A DNA stretch of 6,643 bases from JBDHBD01 sp039586095 (GCA_039586095.1 JBDHLB010000102.1:1-6643); one strand, 5' to 3'; shown: positions 1 through 6,643, numbered from the stretch's first letter. Made by a program: numbers and translations. Notes: generated by a model from the letters alone, not told the origin.

Positions 1-25
1 GACGTCGGGGTCCCGCCCCACGGGC

Positions 26-2137
26 TCACTGCCGCTCCTCCTCGAACAGCGGCCGGCCATCCATGTAGGCGGGAGGCTCGATGCCGAACATCCACAGGGC
101 ACTGGGCGCGATGTCGATCAGGGCCGGGTCATCAGCATCGATCGCCCGGTTGCAGAAGAACACTCCCGGAACGAGTCGCGGGTCGACACAGTGGTCTCCG
201 CTCCACGGCTTCGTGTTGTCCTCGACGACCGGTCCGGCTACGACGCCTGTGGCCCCGTCCCATGACGCCCGATAGCCCCTCTCGTATCCGATGATCAGAT
301 CCGGCGCGTTTTCCAGGTACGGTCCGGCATACAGCGTGGCCGTGTCGAACGCTTCGCGAATCGCGACATCACCGGTCTCATCGTCTACCAGGCCGGTGAG
401 CCGTGCCACGAGCTCTGCCTTGAGCGCCTCCGCTTCACCGTCTCGCGCGACGATCCCGCCCGCCTCCCGGTTCTCCAGATTCAGGTAGAGCCCCGTGAGC
501 CCAAGCGCATAGGCTCTGGTGCGCGACCAGTCCACCTCTCGCAGCCACTCCGCCTTTCCGTCCGCTTCGGCTTTCAACACCAGATACCCGTTCGCGTACA
601 GCCACGCGTTCAGGTTCACACCCCGGCGGAACGAGGTAAAGCCGTGGTCGGAGAGGACCATCAACACATCGTCCTCGCGGAGTCTCTCCCGCAGCCGACC
701 GAGCAGCGCGTCGTTGTGGCGATAGAGCACTTCGATCGCGTCGCCGTGCTCGGCGGGGCCACCACTCGCGGCCGGATGCCCCTCCTCGAGATAGCGCCAG
801 AACATGTGCTGGATCCGATCCGTCGCGTCGAACACGCACACCAGGGCTCCGCGCCGGAGCCTCTTCAGCGCTGCCAGGAGCATCTCCTCACGCTCGCGAT
901 CGATGTCGTACGTCTGCTGCAGAAACGCCCCGTCGTCGATGACTCCCTCGTTCAACGCCCACGTGTCCTCGGCCAGCCCGAGGGTCGCGTACTTCCCGAG
1001 CTTCTTCGCCAGATAGACGGCGTAGTACGAGGGATGCGAGATGGGCATCGCCGGCTTTTCAGGATCGATGTGAAGCGGAGTTACGTACAGCGAGATGTAT
1101 TCGCCCAGCTCGGTCAGCATCAGGCGACAGGTCCCGCGAACCTTGATCCCGGGTGCCGCACGAAAACTGACTTCGATCCAGTCGCTCAGCTCTTCCAGCC
1201 GCGCCGCAATCCGCTCGCCACCGATCTCCACCCTGGCTTCGTCCGCGGTCGGACCCGGCTCGATCACCAGCGGGACGCCCAGCGGGGCCGGGTCCTTCAC
1301 CAGCTCGTTGACCGGTCCTTCGAGTGTCGCCTCGAACCGGCTGTCCTTGCGCTCCAAACGGACCCGCCTGCCTCCCTCCTTGTAGGCTTCCCCTGCTTCG
1401 CGCGTGGTGAAGAGCGTGAAGGTACCCTGTGTCCCCAGCAGATCCGGAACGCACATGGCGCTCAGCTGCGCGCCATAGAAGCGCTCCGGTGGAAAGGTGA
1501 TCGGTACCCGCAGAACCGTGCTCCACACCTGGTGCTCCCCCAGGATCGACCAGAAAGGCTTCGATCTGCGCAGAAGGCGGAGGTCCGCCTTCCCGATCGG
1601 CACGCGATACCGTCCGAGCTTGAGAACCCGCTCCGTTCGTCCGATGCGCGTCGAGGAAAGGACCGGCATGTACGTGCGGCGGTCCCGGTCCAGGAAGTCG
1701 TAGATATTGTGCTTCGCTGGGTGCGTGCCGGTGCTGAACGAGGACCACGCCACCGGAGAGATGGAAGGAAAGGTGGACTGGAGGCGGTGGTAGCAGCCGT
1801 CCTCGGCCAGTCGCTGGAAGTTGGGCAGCTTGCCTTCCCCCATGAATCGATCGGTGAGCTTGGGGTCCTGCCCGTCGAAGCCCACGATGACGAGACGCCG
1901 GATCCGAGGCTTAGCGCGTCTCGCCCGCCGAAGCAGTCGCCACAGCATGCGAAACGGCCACGCCAGCATCGAGACAAAGGCGATAAGCCCGGTAAACAGC
2001 ACGATCAGGAACGAGCCCAGGAAGACGAACCCGGCCCCCGGGCCCACGTAGGCGGAGGCCGAGTACGGGGAAACCGTCAACAGGAACAGCGCGACGGCGA
2101 CTGCGACGACGGCCTGCGACCCGATCGCTGCTGCCAT
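26..2137 (-). CDS. Membrane-anchored AlkP-superfamily phosphodiesterase/nucleotide pyrophosphatase-like protein (703 aa)
   Basis: Probable metal-dependent hydrolase of phosphate mono- or diesters, of the type I phosphodiesterase/nucleotide pyrophosphatase branch of the AlkP superfamily; substrate unknown. Visible metal-site motifs: FDGQD with D88; SPVAWSSFSTG (127-137), where S127 aligns with the NPP nucleophile Thr; DATDRIQH (D440, H444); LSDHGF (D497, H498); and SGDHCVD (H649). A long cap-like insertion (about 195-410) separates the nucleophile from the second metal motif, as in many bacterial relatives (family knowledge). The N-terminus has a hydrophobic signal-like segment (8-29, ending SASA), a YVGPGAG motif, a membrane segment (36-62) and an Arg-rich stretch (63-81). 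The frame stays open upstream to 2824, but that part is antisense to the sulfotransferase gene. I start at 2137 because the membrane segment follows at once; the ribosome site (AGGCGGGG) is weak and close. It diverges from the sulfotransferase across 30 bases. Family confident, substrate not. Confidence 0.9.
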   Translation of the reverse strand: MAAAIGSQAVVAVAVALFLLTVSPYSASAYVGPGAGFVFLGSFLIVLFTGLIAFVSMLAWPFRMLWRLLRRARRAKPRIRRLVIVGFDGQDPKLTDRFMGEGKLPNFQRLAEDGCYHRLQSTFPSISPVAWSSFSTGTHPAKHNIYDFLDRDRRTYMPVLSSTRIGRTERVLKLGRYRVPIGKADLRLLRRSKPFWSILGEHQVWSTVLRVPITFPPERFYGAQLSAMCVPDLLGTQGTFTLFTTREAGEAYKEGGRRVRLERKDSRFEATLEGPVNELVKDPAPLGVPLVIEPGPTADEARVEIGGERIAARLEELSDWIEVSFRAAPGIKVRGTCRLMLTELGEYISLYVTPLHIDPEKPAMPISHPSYYAVYLAKKLGKYATLGLAEDTWALNEGVIDDGAFLQQTYDIDREREEMLLAALKRLRRGALVCVFDATDRIQHMFWRYLEEGHPAASGGPAEHGDAIEVLYRHNDALLGRLRERLREDDVLMVLSDHGFTSFRRGVNLNAWLYANGYLVLKAEADGKAEWLREVDWSRTRAYALGLTGLYLNLENREAGGIVARDGEAEALKAELVARLTGLVDDETGDVAIREAFDTATLYAGPYLENAPDLIIGYERGYRASWDGATGVVAGPVVEDNTKPWSGDHCVDPRLVPGVFFCNRAIDADDPALIDIAPSALWMFGIEPPAYMDGRPLFEEERQ

Positions 2138-2167
2138 GCCCCGCCTGGAACGGCTATTCTTACCCGT
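2138..2167. promoter_or_regulatory. 30-bp divergent intergenic region with a probable leaderless plus-strand promoter
   Basis: This is the whole space between the divergent AlkP-type gene and the sulfotransferase gene. On the plus strand a -10-like hexamer, TATTCT (2155-2160), ends seven bases before the ATG at 2168, and no Shine-Dalgarno sequence is visible. That spacing would place the transcription start at or next to the ATG, giving a leaderless mRNA. The -35 region would fall near 2132-2137 and is a poor match. I see no convincing -10 for the minus-strand gene here, so its promoter may lie inside the sulfotransferase coding region. Based on pattern only. Confidence 0.4.
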
Positions 2168-2812
2168 ATGACGTGCGCGTCGCCTGTTCGTCGGTCGACT
2201 CCCTTCGTGCGCTGGCTGCGCCGCCTTCGCTTCGGTCAGCCGGTCGTCGTCGTGTCGGGCCTGCCGCGGTCGGGGACCTCTTTGATGATGCAGATGCTCG
2301 AGGTCGGGGGGATAGAGGTCCGTTCCGATGGCCTCCGGACCGCCGATGAGGGCAACCTGCGCGGCTACTACGAGCTCGAACGGGTGAAGACGCTCGAGAC
2401 GGATGCGGACGCGTCCTGGCTGAGGGACGCCCGCGGCAAGGCCGTAAAGATCATCGCATTTCTGCTGAGGCATCTCCCCGAGAATCTGAACTATAGGGTC
2501 ATCTTCATGCATAGGAACCTGGACGAGGTGCTCGACTCGCAGGCGAAGCTCCTGGCCCTCCGAGGCGAGACATCGGAGACGGATGACGCCCGCATGCGGG
2601 AGCTGTTCGAGCGTCACCTTGCCGGGACCCAGCGCATGCTTGACGCCCGCTCCTGCTTCGAGGTCCTCGACGTCGACTTCAACGAGACGGTGGCTGACGC
2701 AACCGGTGCCACGCGGCAAGCCGCCCGCGTGAACCGCTTTCTGGGTGGCCGTCTGGACGTCCAGGGAATGGCCTCCGTTGTCAACCAAGAGCTCTACCGC
2801 AGTCGGGTCTGA
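2168..2812 (+). CDS. PAPS-dependent sulfotransferase family protein (214 aa)
   Basis: Predicted cytosolic enzyme that would transfer sulfate from PAPS to a hydroxyl or amine acceptor; acceptor unknown. The 5'-phosphosulfate-binding loop is SGLPRSGTSLM (30-40), directly after a beta strand (QPVVVV). The 3'-phosphate-binding region is YRVIFMHRNLDEVLDSQ (109-125), with R116 and S124 as the expected ligands. A DEGNLRGYYE segment (60-69) is typical of this compact bacterial group. There is no signal peptide or membrane segment. At 214 residues it is short but looks complete, with the loop near the N-terminus and the usual VxxELYR-like end. The frame is open well upstream, but that stretch is antisense to the neighbouring gene; ATG 2168 places the loop about 30 residues in, as expected. 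There is no ribosome site and a -10-like box lies just upstream, so leaderless expression is likely. It diverges from the AlkP-type gene and converges on the sulfatase-like gene. Confidence 0.88.
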   Translation: MTCASPVRRSTPFVRWLRRLRFGQPVVVVSGLPRSGTSLMMQMLEVGGIEVRSDGLRTADEGNLRGYYELERVKTLETDADASWLRDARGKAVKIIAFLLRHLPENLNYRVIFMHRNLDEVLDSQAKLLALRGETSETDDARMRELFERHLAGTQRMLDARSCFEVLDVDFNETVADATGATRQAARVNRFLGGRLDVQGMASVVNQELYRSRV

Positions 2813-2840
2813 CTCAGCCTCCACACTCCTTGCGCGTCAG

Positions 2841-2853
2841 CTGCGAGCCGCAG
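2841..2853. terminator. Small hairpin in the convergent gap, weak terminator candidate
   Basis: The 48-base gap between the converging sulfotransferase and sulfatase-like genes contains CTGCG-AGC-CGCAG, a perfect 5-bp stem with a 3-base loop. It could help end transcription from either side, but no U-tract follows on either strand, so it is not a classical intrinsic terminator. Chance occurrence in GC-rich DNA is quite possible. Confidence 0.25.
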
Positions 2854-2860
2854 TGCCTGT

Positions 2861-5317
2861 CTACTGGATGTAGCCCAGCGTCCGCAGCGTCTGGAGCTGC
2901 TCGGGCGTGAGCACAACGTCCGTGTCGCGCGTGAAGTACTGCGCGAGCGATCGATGCGCCTCCCACTGCTCTTCCAGGAAGGCTGTGTACTTCTCCACCA
3001 GATCGGGTTGCTCCTCGTGAAGGCTGCGCAGGGCAAACGGGTCGTTCCACAGGTCGAACAAGAGCAGCGGCACGGGCCGCTGGAGCGAGATGATAAGGAG
3101 GTCCTCGCCCTCCTCCGGCGTGTCGTTGATCATGAGGGACGCGCCCCAGCGCCCGTCGATCACCTCGATCAGGCCACTGAGCTCTCCGGTCTCGGGGTCT
3201 ACGCGGAACTCGTCGAAGATCACCGGCCGCTTCTCGATGTCTCCCGTTCCCAGAAGCAGCGGGGCAAGGGACTGACCCTGCTTGACCTCCGGCTGCGGAA
3301 GACCGACGAGGTCGAGCACGGTCGGCAGCACGTCGATCATCGAGACGGGCTGGCTGAAGCGCTGTCCGCCCTCGATACGTCCCGGCCACACGAAGATCAA
3401 CGGGACTCTGCTGATCGTGGGCCGGAGAATCGGCTGGCTCCACTCCGGCGGCAGCGAATCGGCGAGCGAGGGACCCATGTCGTCCATGGCCGCCCAGGTG
3501 CTGTGATCAGCCCCGATCACGAGCAGCGTGTTCTCCCACTCGCCTTCCGCCTTCAGCCGCTCCACCAGCTGACCGAGCCGGTAGTCGTTGTGGGCCATCG
3601 TCTCGTCGTACATGCCCTGGTGAAGGGTGAAAAAATCGACTCGATCGATGCCCGTCTTCTCGTATGCCTCCGAGTAGGTTCCGTGACCCCCTTCCTCGCG
3701 CAGCCGCTGGTTCCACTCACGCCACGTCGCGCGCTCGGTTGGGCCCACGAAGCGGCCGGCGAAAGGCGACGCGGCGGGGAAGTCTTCGTGCACGTCAGTG
3801 GTCTGAAAGTGCGCCCAGAACGGCCGGCCGGGATACGTCTCGCGCCAGCTCCAGAAGCCCTCGTGCAGGAACCTCGAGGACTGCCTGTGGTTCTCCCCGC
3901 CGAAGTAGGTGAAGTCCTCCCAGTCTTCGCGGAAGAGATCGACTGCGCGCTGGAGGTTGCTGAGCGTGCCGGCGTTCGGATTGGCCGTGAACACGGCGGT
4001 CTGGTAACCGGCGCGATGGAAGTGCTCCGCCATCGTCGTCGCCTGCTCCGGCACCGGGTCGTTCCAATTGAGGAAGCCGCCCAGGACGCTGTTCTGCAGC
4101 GAAGTCATGAAGGAGGCCGTCGAGGTTCTCGTCCATGACGAATTGCTATACGCCCATTCGAAGAGAGCGCCCTCGGCGGCCAGGCGTTCCATGTTGGGAG
4201 TCGTACGCCGGTTGTAGCCGTACGCGCTCATGAAGTCGGCCGCTCCGCCGTCGATCACGTAGAAAATGACGTTTGGCTTCTCCGACTCTCCCCCGCCGCT
4301 GACCGTGGGCGCGCCCCACAGGGCCACCGTGCCCTCCCGCTCCGCTTCCGTCTCCAGCCCCAGCGCAACGGTCTGCCCACCCAGGCTCGCGAGATCGACG
4401 GAGCGCTGTCCCCAGCTCTTGGTCGCGTATGTCTCCTCGAACAGCGTCTGTGCCTCGTCGCTCCCCGCCCGGGCCGTGACGCGGAACGTGACGGGCGCGT
4501 CCTCGCGCAGGACGCCGAGCCCGACATCGAGCCGGCCGCGCTCGGGCACGCGCACGCGATACTCGATTCGGCCGGGAGCGTGCGTGTAGAGTGCCCGTCG
4601 GTGGACGCGATCCCGGATCTCCTCGCGTGTGCCAGCGGATAGGTCGGCGTAGTTCGCCTCCTTGGGGATCAGACTGATAGACAGGATGTCGATACTCGCG
4701 GGCTCCGAGGCACCGACCCACAGGCCCAGCTGCCGCAGCGGGCCCTCCCACCTTCCCCCGGACCAGTCGGCGCGCATCATGTACGTCTGGATCGAGCCAT
4801 CCGCGATCACGGGCGAGCGGTCGCCTCCGAACTCCCATGGCCAAGCCGAGTCCGTGTCCGACCCGGAGCCCTCCCGCCGGTTGAAAACGACCCCCACTCC
4901 CTCGATCGGCTCCGCCGTAAGCGCACGCACGACGACGTACGCCCAGTCCTCACGACTCCAGTCGGGCAGCTCGATATGAATCCCGCCTCGCGCCTCGCCT
5001 TCATCGTTGGTGGTGCCGTCGGTCAGCGTGAGCCGGAGCGCGTCCTCCGTTTGCGTGAGCCGGAGGGGCTCGACGGTCGGGTTCCAGGGCCGCGTAGGCA
5101 GCCAATCCGTCTGGGGCTCGTCGAAGCGCCACACGAGCGTTTGCGCGACCTCCGCCGGGATCTCGGAGCCCGCCAACCTCGCATCGTCGAGGTGCTCCTC
5201 GAGGTGAAGCGGCATGTCGGCGGTGAGAAGGGGGGTGTCGGGCGTCGGGCCCGAGCACGACCACGCAACGAGGAGAACCGTTGTCAGCCTCGGCAGGGAG
5301 CAAGCGGTCCGGAGCAT
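2861..5317 (-). CDS. Sulfatase-like AlkP-superfamily lipoprotein with Thr in place of the formylglycine Cys (818 aa)
   Basis: Predicted exported, lipid-anchored esterase acting on sulfate or phosphate esters; substrate unknown. The signal peptide ends at Cys21 (LLVAWSC), a loose lipobox with Ala at -3. Two beta-rich domains follow (about 55-220 and 236-341), probably sandwich folds of the kind seen before the catalytic part of large sulfatases. The catalytic domain begins at PNVIFYVIDGG (348-358; D356 metal ligand) and includes YGYNRRTTPNMERLAAEG (366-383), TTDVH (506-510) and GADH (D604, H605). At the nucleophile the sulfatase motif C/S-x-P-x-R reads T396-R-T-S-T, and the usual GKWHLG region reads FTANPNAG (443-450). 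It is therefore not a canonical formylglycine sulfatase, and Thr396 may be the nucleophile, as Thr is in LtaS and NPP enzymes. The C-terminus ends LTPEQLQTLRTLGYIQ. The ATG has an excellent ribosome site. A close paralogue lies upstream on the same strand. Confidence 0.92.
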   Translation of the reverse strand: MLRTACSLPRLTTVLLVAWSCSGPTPDTPLLTADMPLHLEEHLDDARLAGSEIPAEVAQTLVWRFDEPQTDWLPTRPWNPTVEPLRLTQTEDALRLTLTDGTTNDEGEARGGIHIELPDWSREDWAYVVVRALTAEPIEGVGVVFNRREGSGSDTDSAWPWEFGGDRSPVIADGSIQTYMMRADWSGGRWEGPLRQLGLWVGASEPASIDILSISLIPKEANYADLSAGTREEIRDRVHRRALYTHAPGRIEYRVRVPERGRLDVGLGVLREDAPVTFRVTARAGSDEAQTLFEETYATKSWGQRSVDLASLGGQTVALGLETEAEREGTVALWGAPTVSGGGESEKPNVIFYVIDGGAADFMSAYGYNRRTTPNMERLAAEGALFEWAYSNSSWTRTSTASFMTSLQNSVLGGFLNWNDPVPEQATTMAEHFHRAGYQTAVFTANPNAGTLSNLQRAVDLFREDWEDFTYFGGENHRQSSRFLHEGFWSWRETYPGRPFWAHFQTTDVHEDFPAASPFAGRFVGPTERATWREWNQRLREEGGHGTYSEAYEKTGIDRVDFFTLHQGMYDETMAHNDYRLGQLVERLKAEGEWENTLLVIGADHSTWAAMDDMGPSLADSLPPEWSQPILRPTISRVPLIFVWPGRIEGGQRFSQPVSMIDVLPTVLDLVGLPQPEVKQGQSLAPLLLGTGDIEKRPVIFDEFRVDPETGELSGLIEVIDGRWGASLMINDTPEEGEDLLIISLQRPVPLLLFDLWNDPFALRSLHEEQPDLVEKYTAFLEEQWEAHRSLAQYFTRDTDVVLTPEQLQTLRTLGYIQ

Positions 5318-5329
5318 TCCTCCACCTCC
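5318..5329 (-). promoter_or_regulatory. Strong Shine-Dalgarno site for the 818-aa sulfatase-like gene
   Basis: Read on the minus strand, the bases before the start codon are GGAGGTGGAGGA-ATG. GGAGGT lies six bases from the ATG, near-ideal spacing, and a second GGAGGA abuts it. This fixes the start at 5317 and suggests efficient translation, in contrast to the weak or absent sites of the other two complete genes. Confidence 0.7.
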
Positions 5330-5414
5330 GAAGAAGCGAAACTCTCACCCGTCCTCGTCCGCCAGCCCCCGAGTGCGACGACTGAACTCTCTGCAGATCG
5401 CTCCCGTTTGTAAA

Positions 5415-5447
5415 GACCTGATTGCCTCCGGTGCGCGGTCTCAGGTC
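5415..5447 (-). terminator. Possible hairpin terminator between the two sulfatase-like paralogues
   Basis: GACCTGA (5415-5421) and TCAGGTC (5441-5447) form a perfect 7-bp inverted repeat around a 19-base loop, which could itself pair (CCG-CGCAC-CGG). On the minus strand the stem is followed by only three T residues. It lies about 80 bases after the stop of the upstream paralogue and about 100 bases before the next start, a sensible place for partial termination or attenuation. With a long loop and short T-run it could also be a protein-binding inverted repeat or chance. Confidence 0.3.
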
Positions 5448-5504
5448 CCCCGGCCCTCGGCTCTCAAGGGGCTGCGTCTTCTCCGGCCGCCGAGTTTCAC
5501 GCCC

Positions 5505-5542
5505 TCACTTGATGTAGCCCAACCTCACTGGATATAGCCCAG
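5505..5542 (-). repeat. Tandem duplication of the sulfatase C-terminal tail (LGYIQ-stop, then LGYIK-stop)
   Basis: On the minus strand the partial paralogue ends CTGGGCTATATCCAGTGA (5542-5525), encoding LGYIQ-stop. After two bases (GG) comes TTGGGCTACATCAAGTGA (5522-5505), which would encode LGYIK-stop but in a different frame. The two 18-base units match at 15 of 18 positions. The LGYI-x-stop tail is the conserved end of these sulfatase-like proteins and also ends the 818-residue gene, so the second unit looks like either a small tandem duplication or a remnant of another paralogue's 3' end. Homology does not continue on either side of the second unit. Confidence 0.6.
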
Positions 5543-6643
5543 CGATCGCAGCGTCTCGAGCTGCTCCGGCGTGAGCACGACCTCCCCTTCCTGGGTGAAG
5601 TGCCGAGCCAGCGCCTGGTGCGCCTCCCATTGCTTCTCGAGGAACTCCGTGTAGTGCTCGACCAGGTCCGGTTGCTCCTCGTGCACGCTGTTCAAGCAGA
5701 AGGGATCGTTCCACCGGTCGTAAAGCAGCAGCGGCACGGGCCGCCTCCACCCGGCCTCCCATTCGTCCTCGTCCTCATCCGGCGGCTCGGGGTTGATCTC
5801 GAGCGATGCGCCCCAGCGCCCGTCGATCACCTCGATCGTTCCGCGGAGCTCGTTGGTCTCCTGGTCGACCTGGAACTCGTCGAAGATGACGGGTCGGGGC
5901 TCGATATCGCCGGTCCCCAGCAGCAGTGGAGCAAGCGACTGCCCCATCATGATCTCCGGCATCGGAAGGTGGGAGAGATCGAGGATGGTGGGCAGCACGT
6001 CGAGCATCGAGACCGGCTGCTCGAATCGCTGGCCACCCTCGATATGGCCAGGCCATATGAACATGAGGGGAACCCGGCTGACCGTCGGTCGGAAGATCGG
6101 CCGACTCCAGCGCGGCGGCAGCGAGTCCTGCAGCGCGACGCCCTGGTCGCTGCCCGCCGACCGCACACTGTGATCCGCGGCGATGATCAGCAGCGTGTTC
6201 TCCCACTCGCCCTCGGCCTTGAGACGCTCCACGAGGCGGCCGATCTGATAGTCGTTGTTAGCCATCGCCTCGTCATAGAGACCCTGCCAAACCTTGAAGA
6301 ACGCGACCCGATCGACCCCCGTGTTCTCCCACCTTTCGCCCCAGAGACCGCCTCGTCCCTCCGCCTCGCGCAAGCTGTCACGCCAGGCGAGCCACGTCTC
6401 CCGCTGTTCCGGGCTGACGAACAGGCCGGAGAACGGCGCCGGGATCGGAAGATCCTGCGGGGCGTGCACGTCGGTAGTCTGGAAGTGCACCCAGTACGGC
6501 TCGGCCGGGTAGGTTTCGCGCCACTGCCAGAAACGCTTGTGCATGATTCGCGACGATTCCTTGTGATTTTCACCGCCGAAGTTGGCGAACTCCTCCCAGC
6601 TCTCCTTCATCAGGTCCGCGCCACGCTGGAGGTTGCTCAAGGT
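5525..6643 (-). CDS. Sulfatase-like AlkP-superfamily protein, C-terminal part only (5' end beyond the window)
   Basis: C-terminal 372 residues of a second sulfatase-like protein; the gene continues past 6643. It aligns without large gaps to residue 451 onward of the 818-residue neighbour and, by eye, is about two thirds identical, with long perfect blocks such as LVERLKAEGEWENTLL and GQSLAPLLLGTGDIE. The metal-binding half is retained: TTDVH (visible residues 56-60) and AADHS (D157, H158). The nucleophile region lies outside the window, so whether it keeps the formylglycine motif is unknown. It differs from its neighbour by an acidic stretch, PPDEDEDEWEAGW, encoded around 5747-5788. The apparent TTG start at 6640 is not real: it encodes a conserved internal Leu (TLSNLQR). 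It is probably also an exported lipoprotein, by analogy. The tandem arrangement in the same orientation points to gene duplication, with co-transcription or independent expression possible across the 207-base gap. Confidence 0.9.
   Translation of the reverse strand, partial: TLSNLQRGADLMKESWEEFANFGGENHKESSRIMHKRFWQWRETYPAEPYWVHFQTTDVHAPQDLPIPAPFSGLFVSPEQRETWLAWRDSLREAEGRGGLWGERWENTGVDRVAFFKVWQGLYDEAMANNDYQIGRLVERLKAEGEWENTLLIIAADHSVRSAGSDQGVALQDSLPPRWSRPIFRPTVSRVPLMFIWPGHIEGGQRFEQPVSMLDVLPTILDLSHLPMPEIMMGQSLAPLLLGTGDIEPRPVIFDEFQVDQETNELRGTIEVIDGRWGASLEINPEPPDEDEDEWEAGWRRPVPLLLYDRWNDPFCLNSVHEEQPDLVEHYTEFLEKQWEAHQALARHFTQEGEVVLTPEQLETLRSLGYIQ

Noticed and set aside
1..25. GTG start of a further minus-strand gene, or a GGGG/CCCC hairpin terminator, after the AlkP-type stop codon
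   Set aside because: Only 25 bases are visible; there is no ribosome site, the stem is only 4 bp and no T-run is seen, so neither can be supported.
644..2167. Long plus-strand open frame continuing upstream of the sulfotransferase
   Set aside because: It is antisense to the AlkP-type gene, reads as low-complexity Arg/His/Gln-rich protein, and is open because of GC-rich codon bias on the opposite strand. The sulfotransferase begins naturally at 2168.
2138..2824. N-terminal extension of the AlkP-type gene by 229 residues on the minus strand
   Set aside because: It is exactly antisense to the well-supported sulfotransferase gene, has no recognisable domain, and would bury the membrane-anchor segment inside the protein.
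2954..4138. 394-residue plus-strand open frame
   Set aside because: It is a shadow of the 818-aa sulfatase-like gene, Arg/Val/His-rich with no motif or ribosome site.
5409..5414. TTTACA (minus strand) as a -35 box for the 818-aa gene
   Set aside because: No acceptable -10 hexamer lies 16-18 bases downstream, so a promoter call is not justified.
5543..5762. Minus-strand frame ending LYPVRLGYIK as a separate small gene
   Set aside because: It overlaps the partial sulfatase gene out of frame, and only its last six codons (the duplicated tail) make sense.
6638..6640. TTG at 6640 as the true start of the second sulfatase-like gene
   Set aside because: It is a conserved internal Leu in TLSNLQR, and homology to the neighbour continues to the window edge.

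Overview
The window carries four protein-coding genes on a GC-rich backbone. Three encode members of the alkaline phosphatase (AlkP)/sulfatase superfamily and one encodes a PAPS-type sulfotransferase. I see no RNA genes, mobile elements or CRISPR arrays. GC richness and sulfatase-type lipoproteins ending in an LxxLGYIQ-like tail suggest an environmental bacterium of the Gemmatimonadota/Acidobacteriota kind. That placement is an impression from protein style and is not proven by any marker gene here.

Layout. On the minus strand, 26-2137 encodes a 703-residue membrane-anchored phosphodiesterase/nucleotide-pyrophosphatase-like AlkP enzyme. Thirty bases away, on the plus strand, 2168-2812 encodes a 214-residue sulfotransferase, apparently from a leaderless start. 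That gene converges on a minus-strand gene at 2861-5317, an 818-residue sulfatase-like lipoprotein with two N-terminal beta-rich domains. About 200 bases further on lies the C-terminal part of a close paralogue (5525 to the window end), also on the minus strand and cut by the window edge. The 207-base gap between the paralogues holds a strong ribosome binding site, a possible hairpin terminator and a second, out-of-frame copy of the sulfatase C-terminal tail with its stop codon.

How they may work together. A sulfotransferase beside several AlkP-fold hydrolases suggests a locus that adds and removes sulfate or phosphate esters on a glycan, lipid or small molecule. This is inference. The complete sulfatase-like protein lacks the formylglycine Cys/Ser motif of true sulfatases and has Thr at that position, so phosphoester hydrolysis or phosphotransfer is at least as likely as desulfation. 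The 703-residue enzyme keeps all the usual metal ligands, but its charge pattern predicts a cytoplasm-facing catalytic domain, whereas the other two are expected outside the cytoplasm.

Nothing here is clearly a new biological system. The points most worth a second look are the duplicated tail, the altered catalytic motif and the predicted topology of the 703-residue enzyme.
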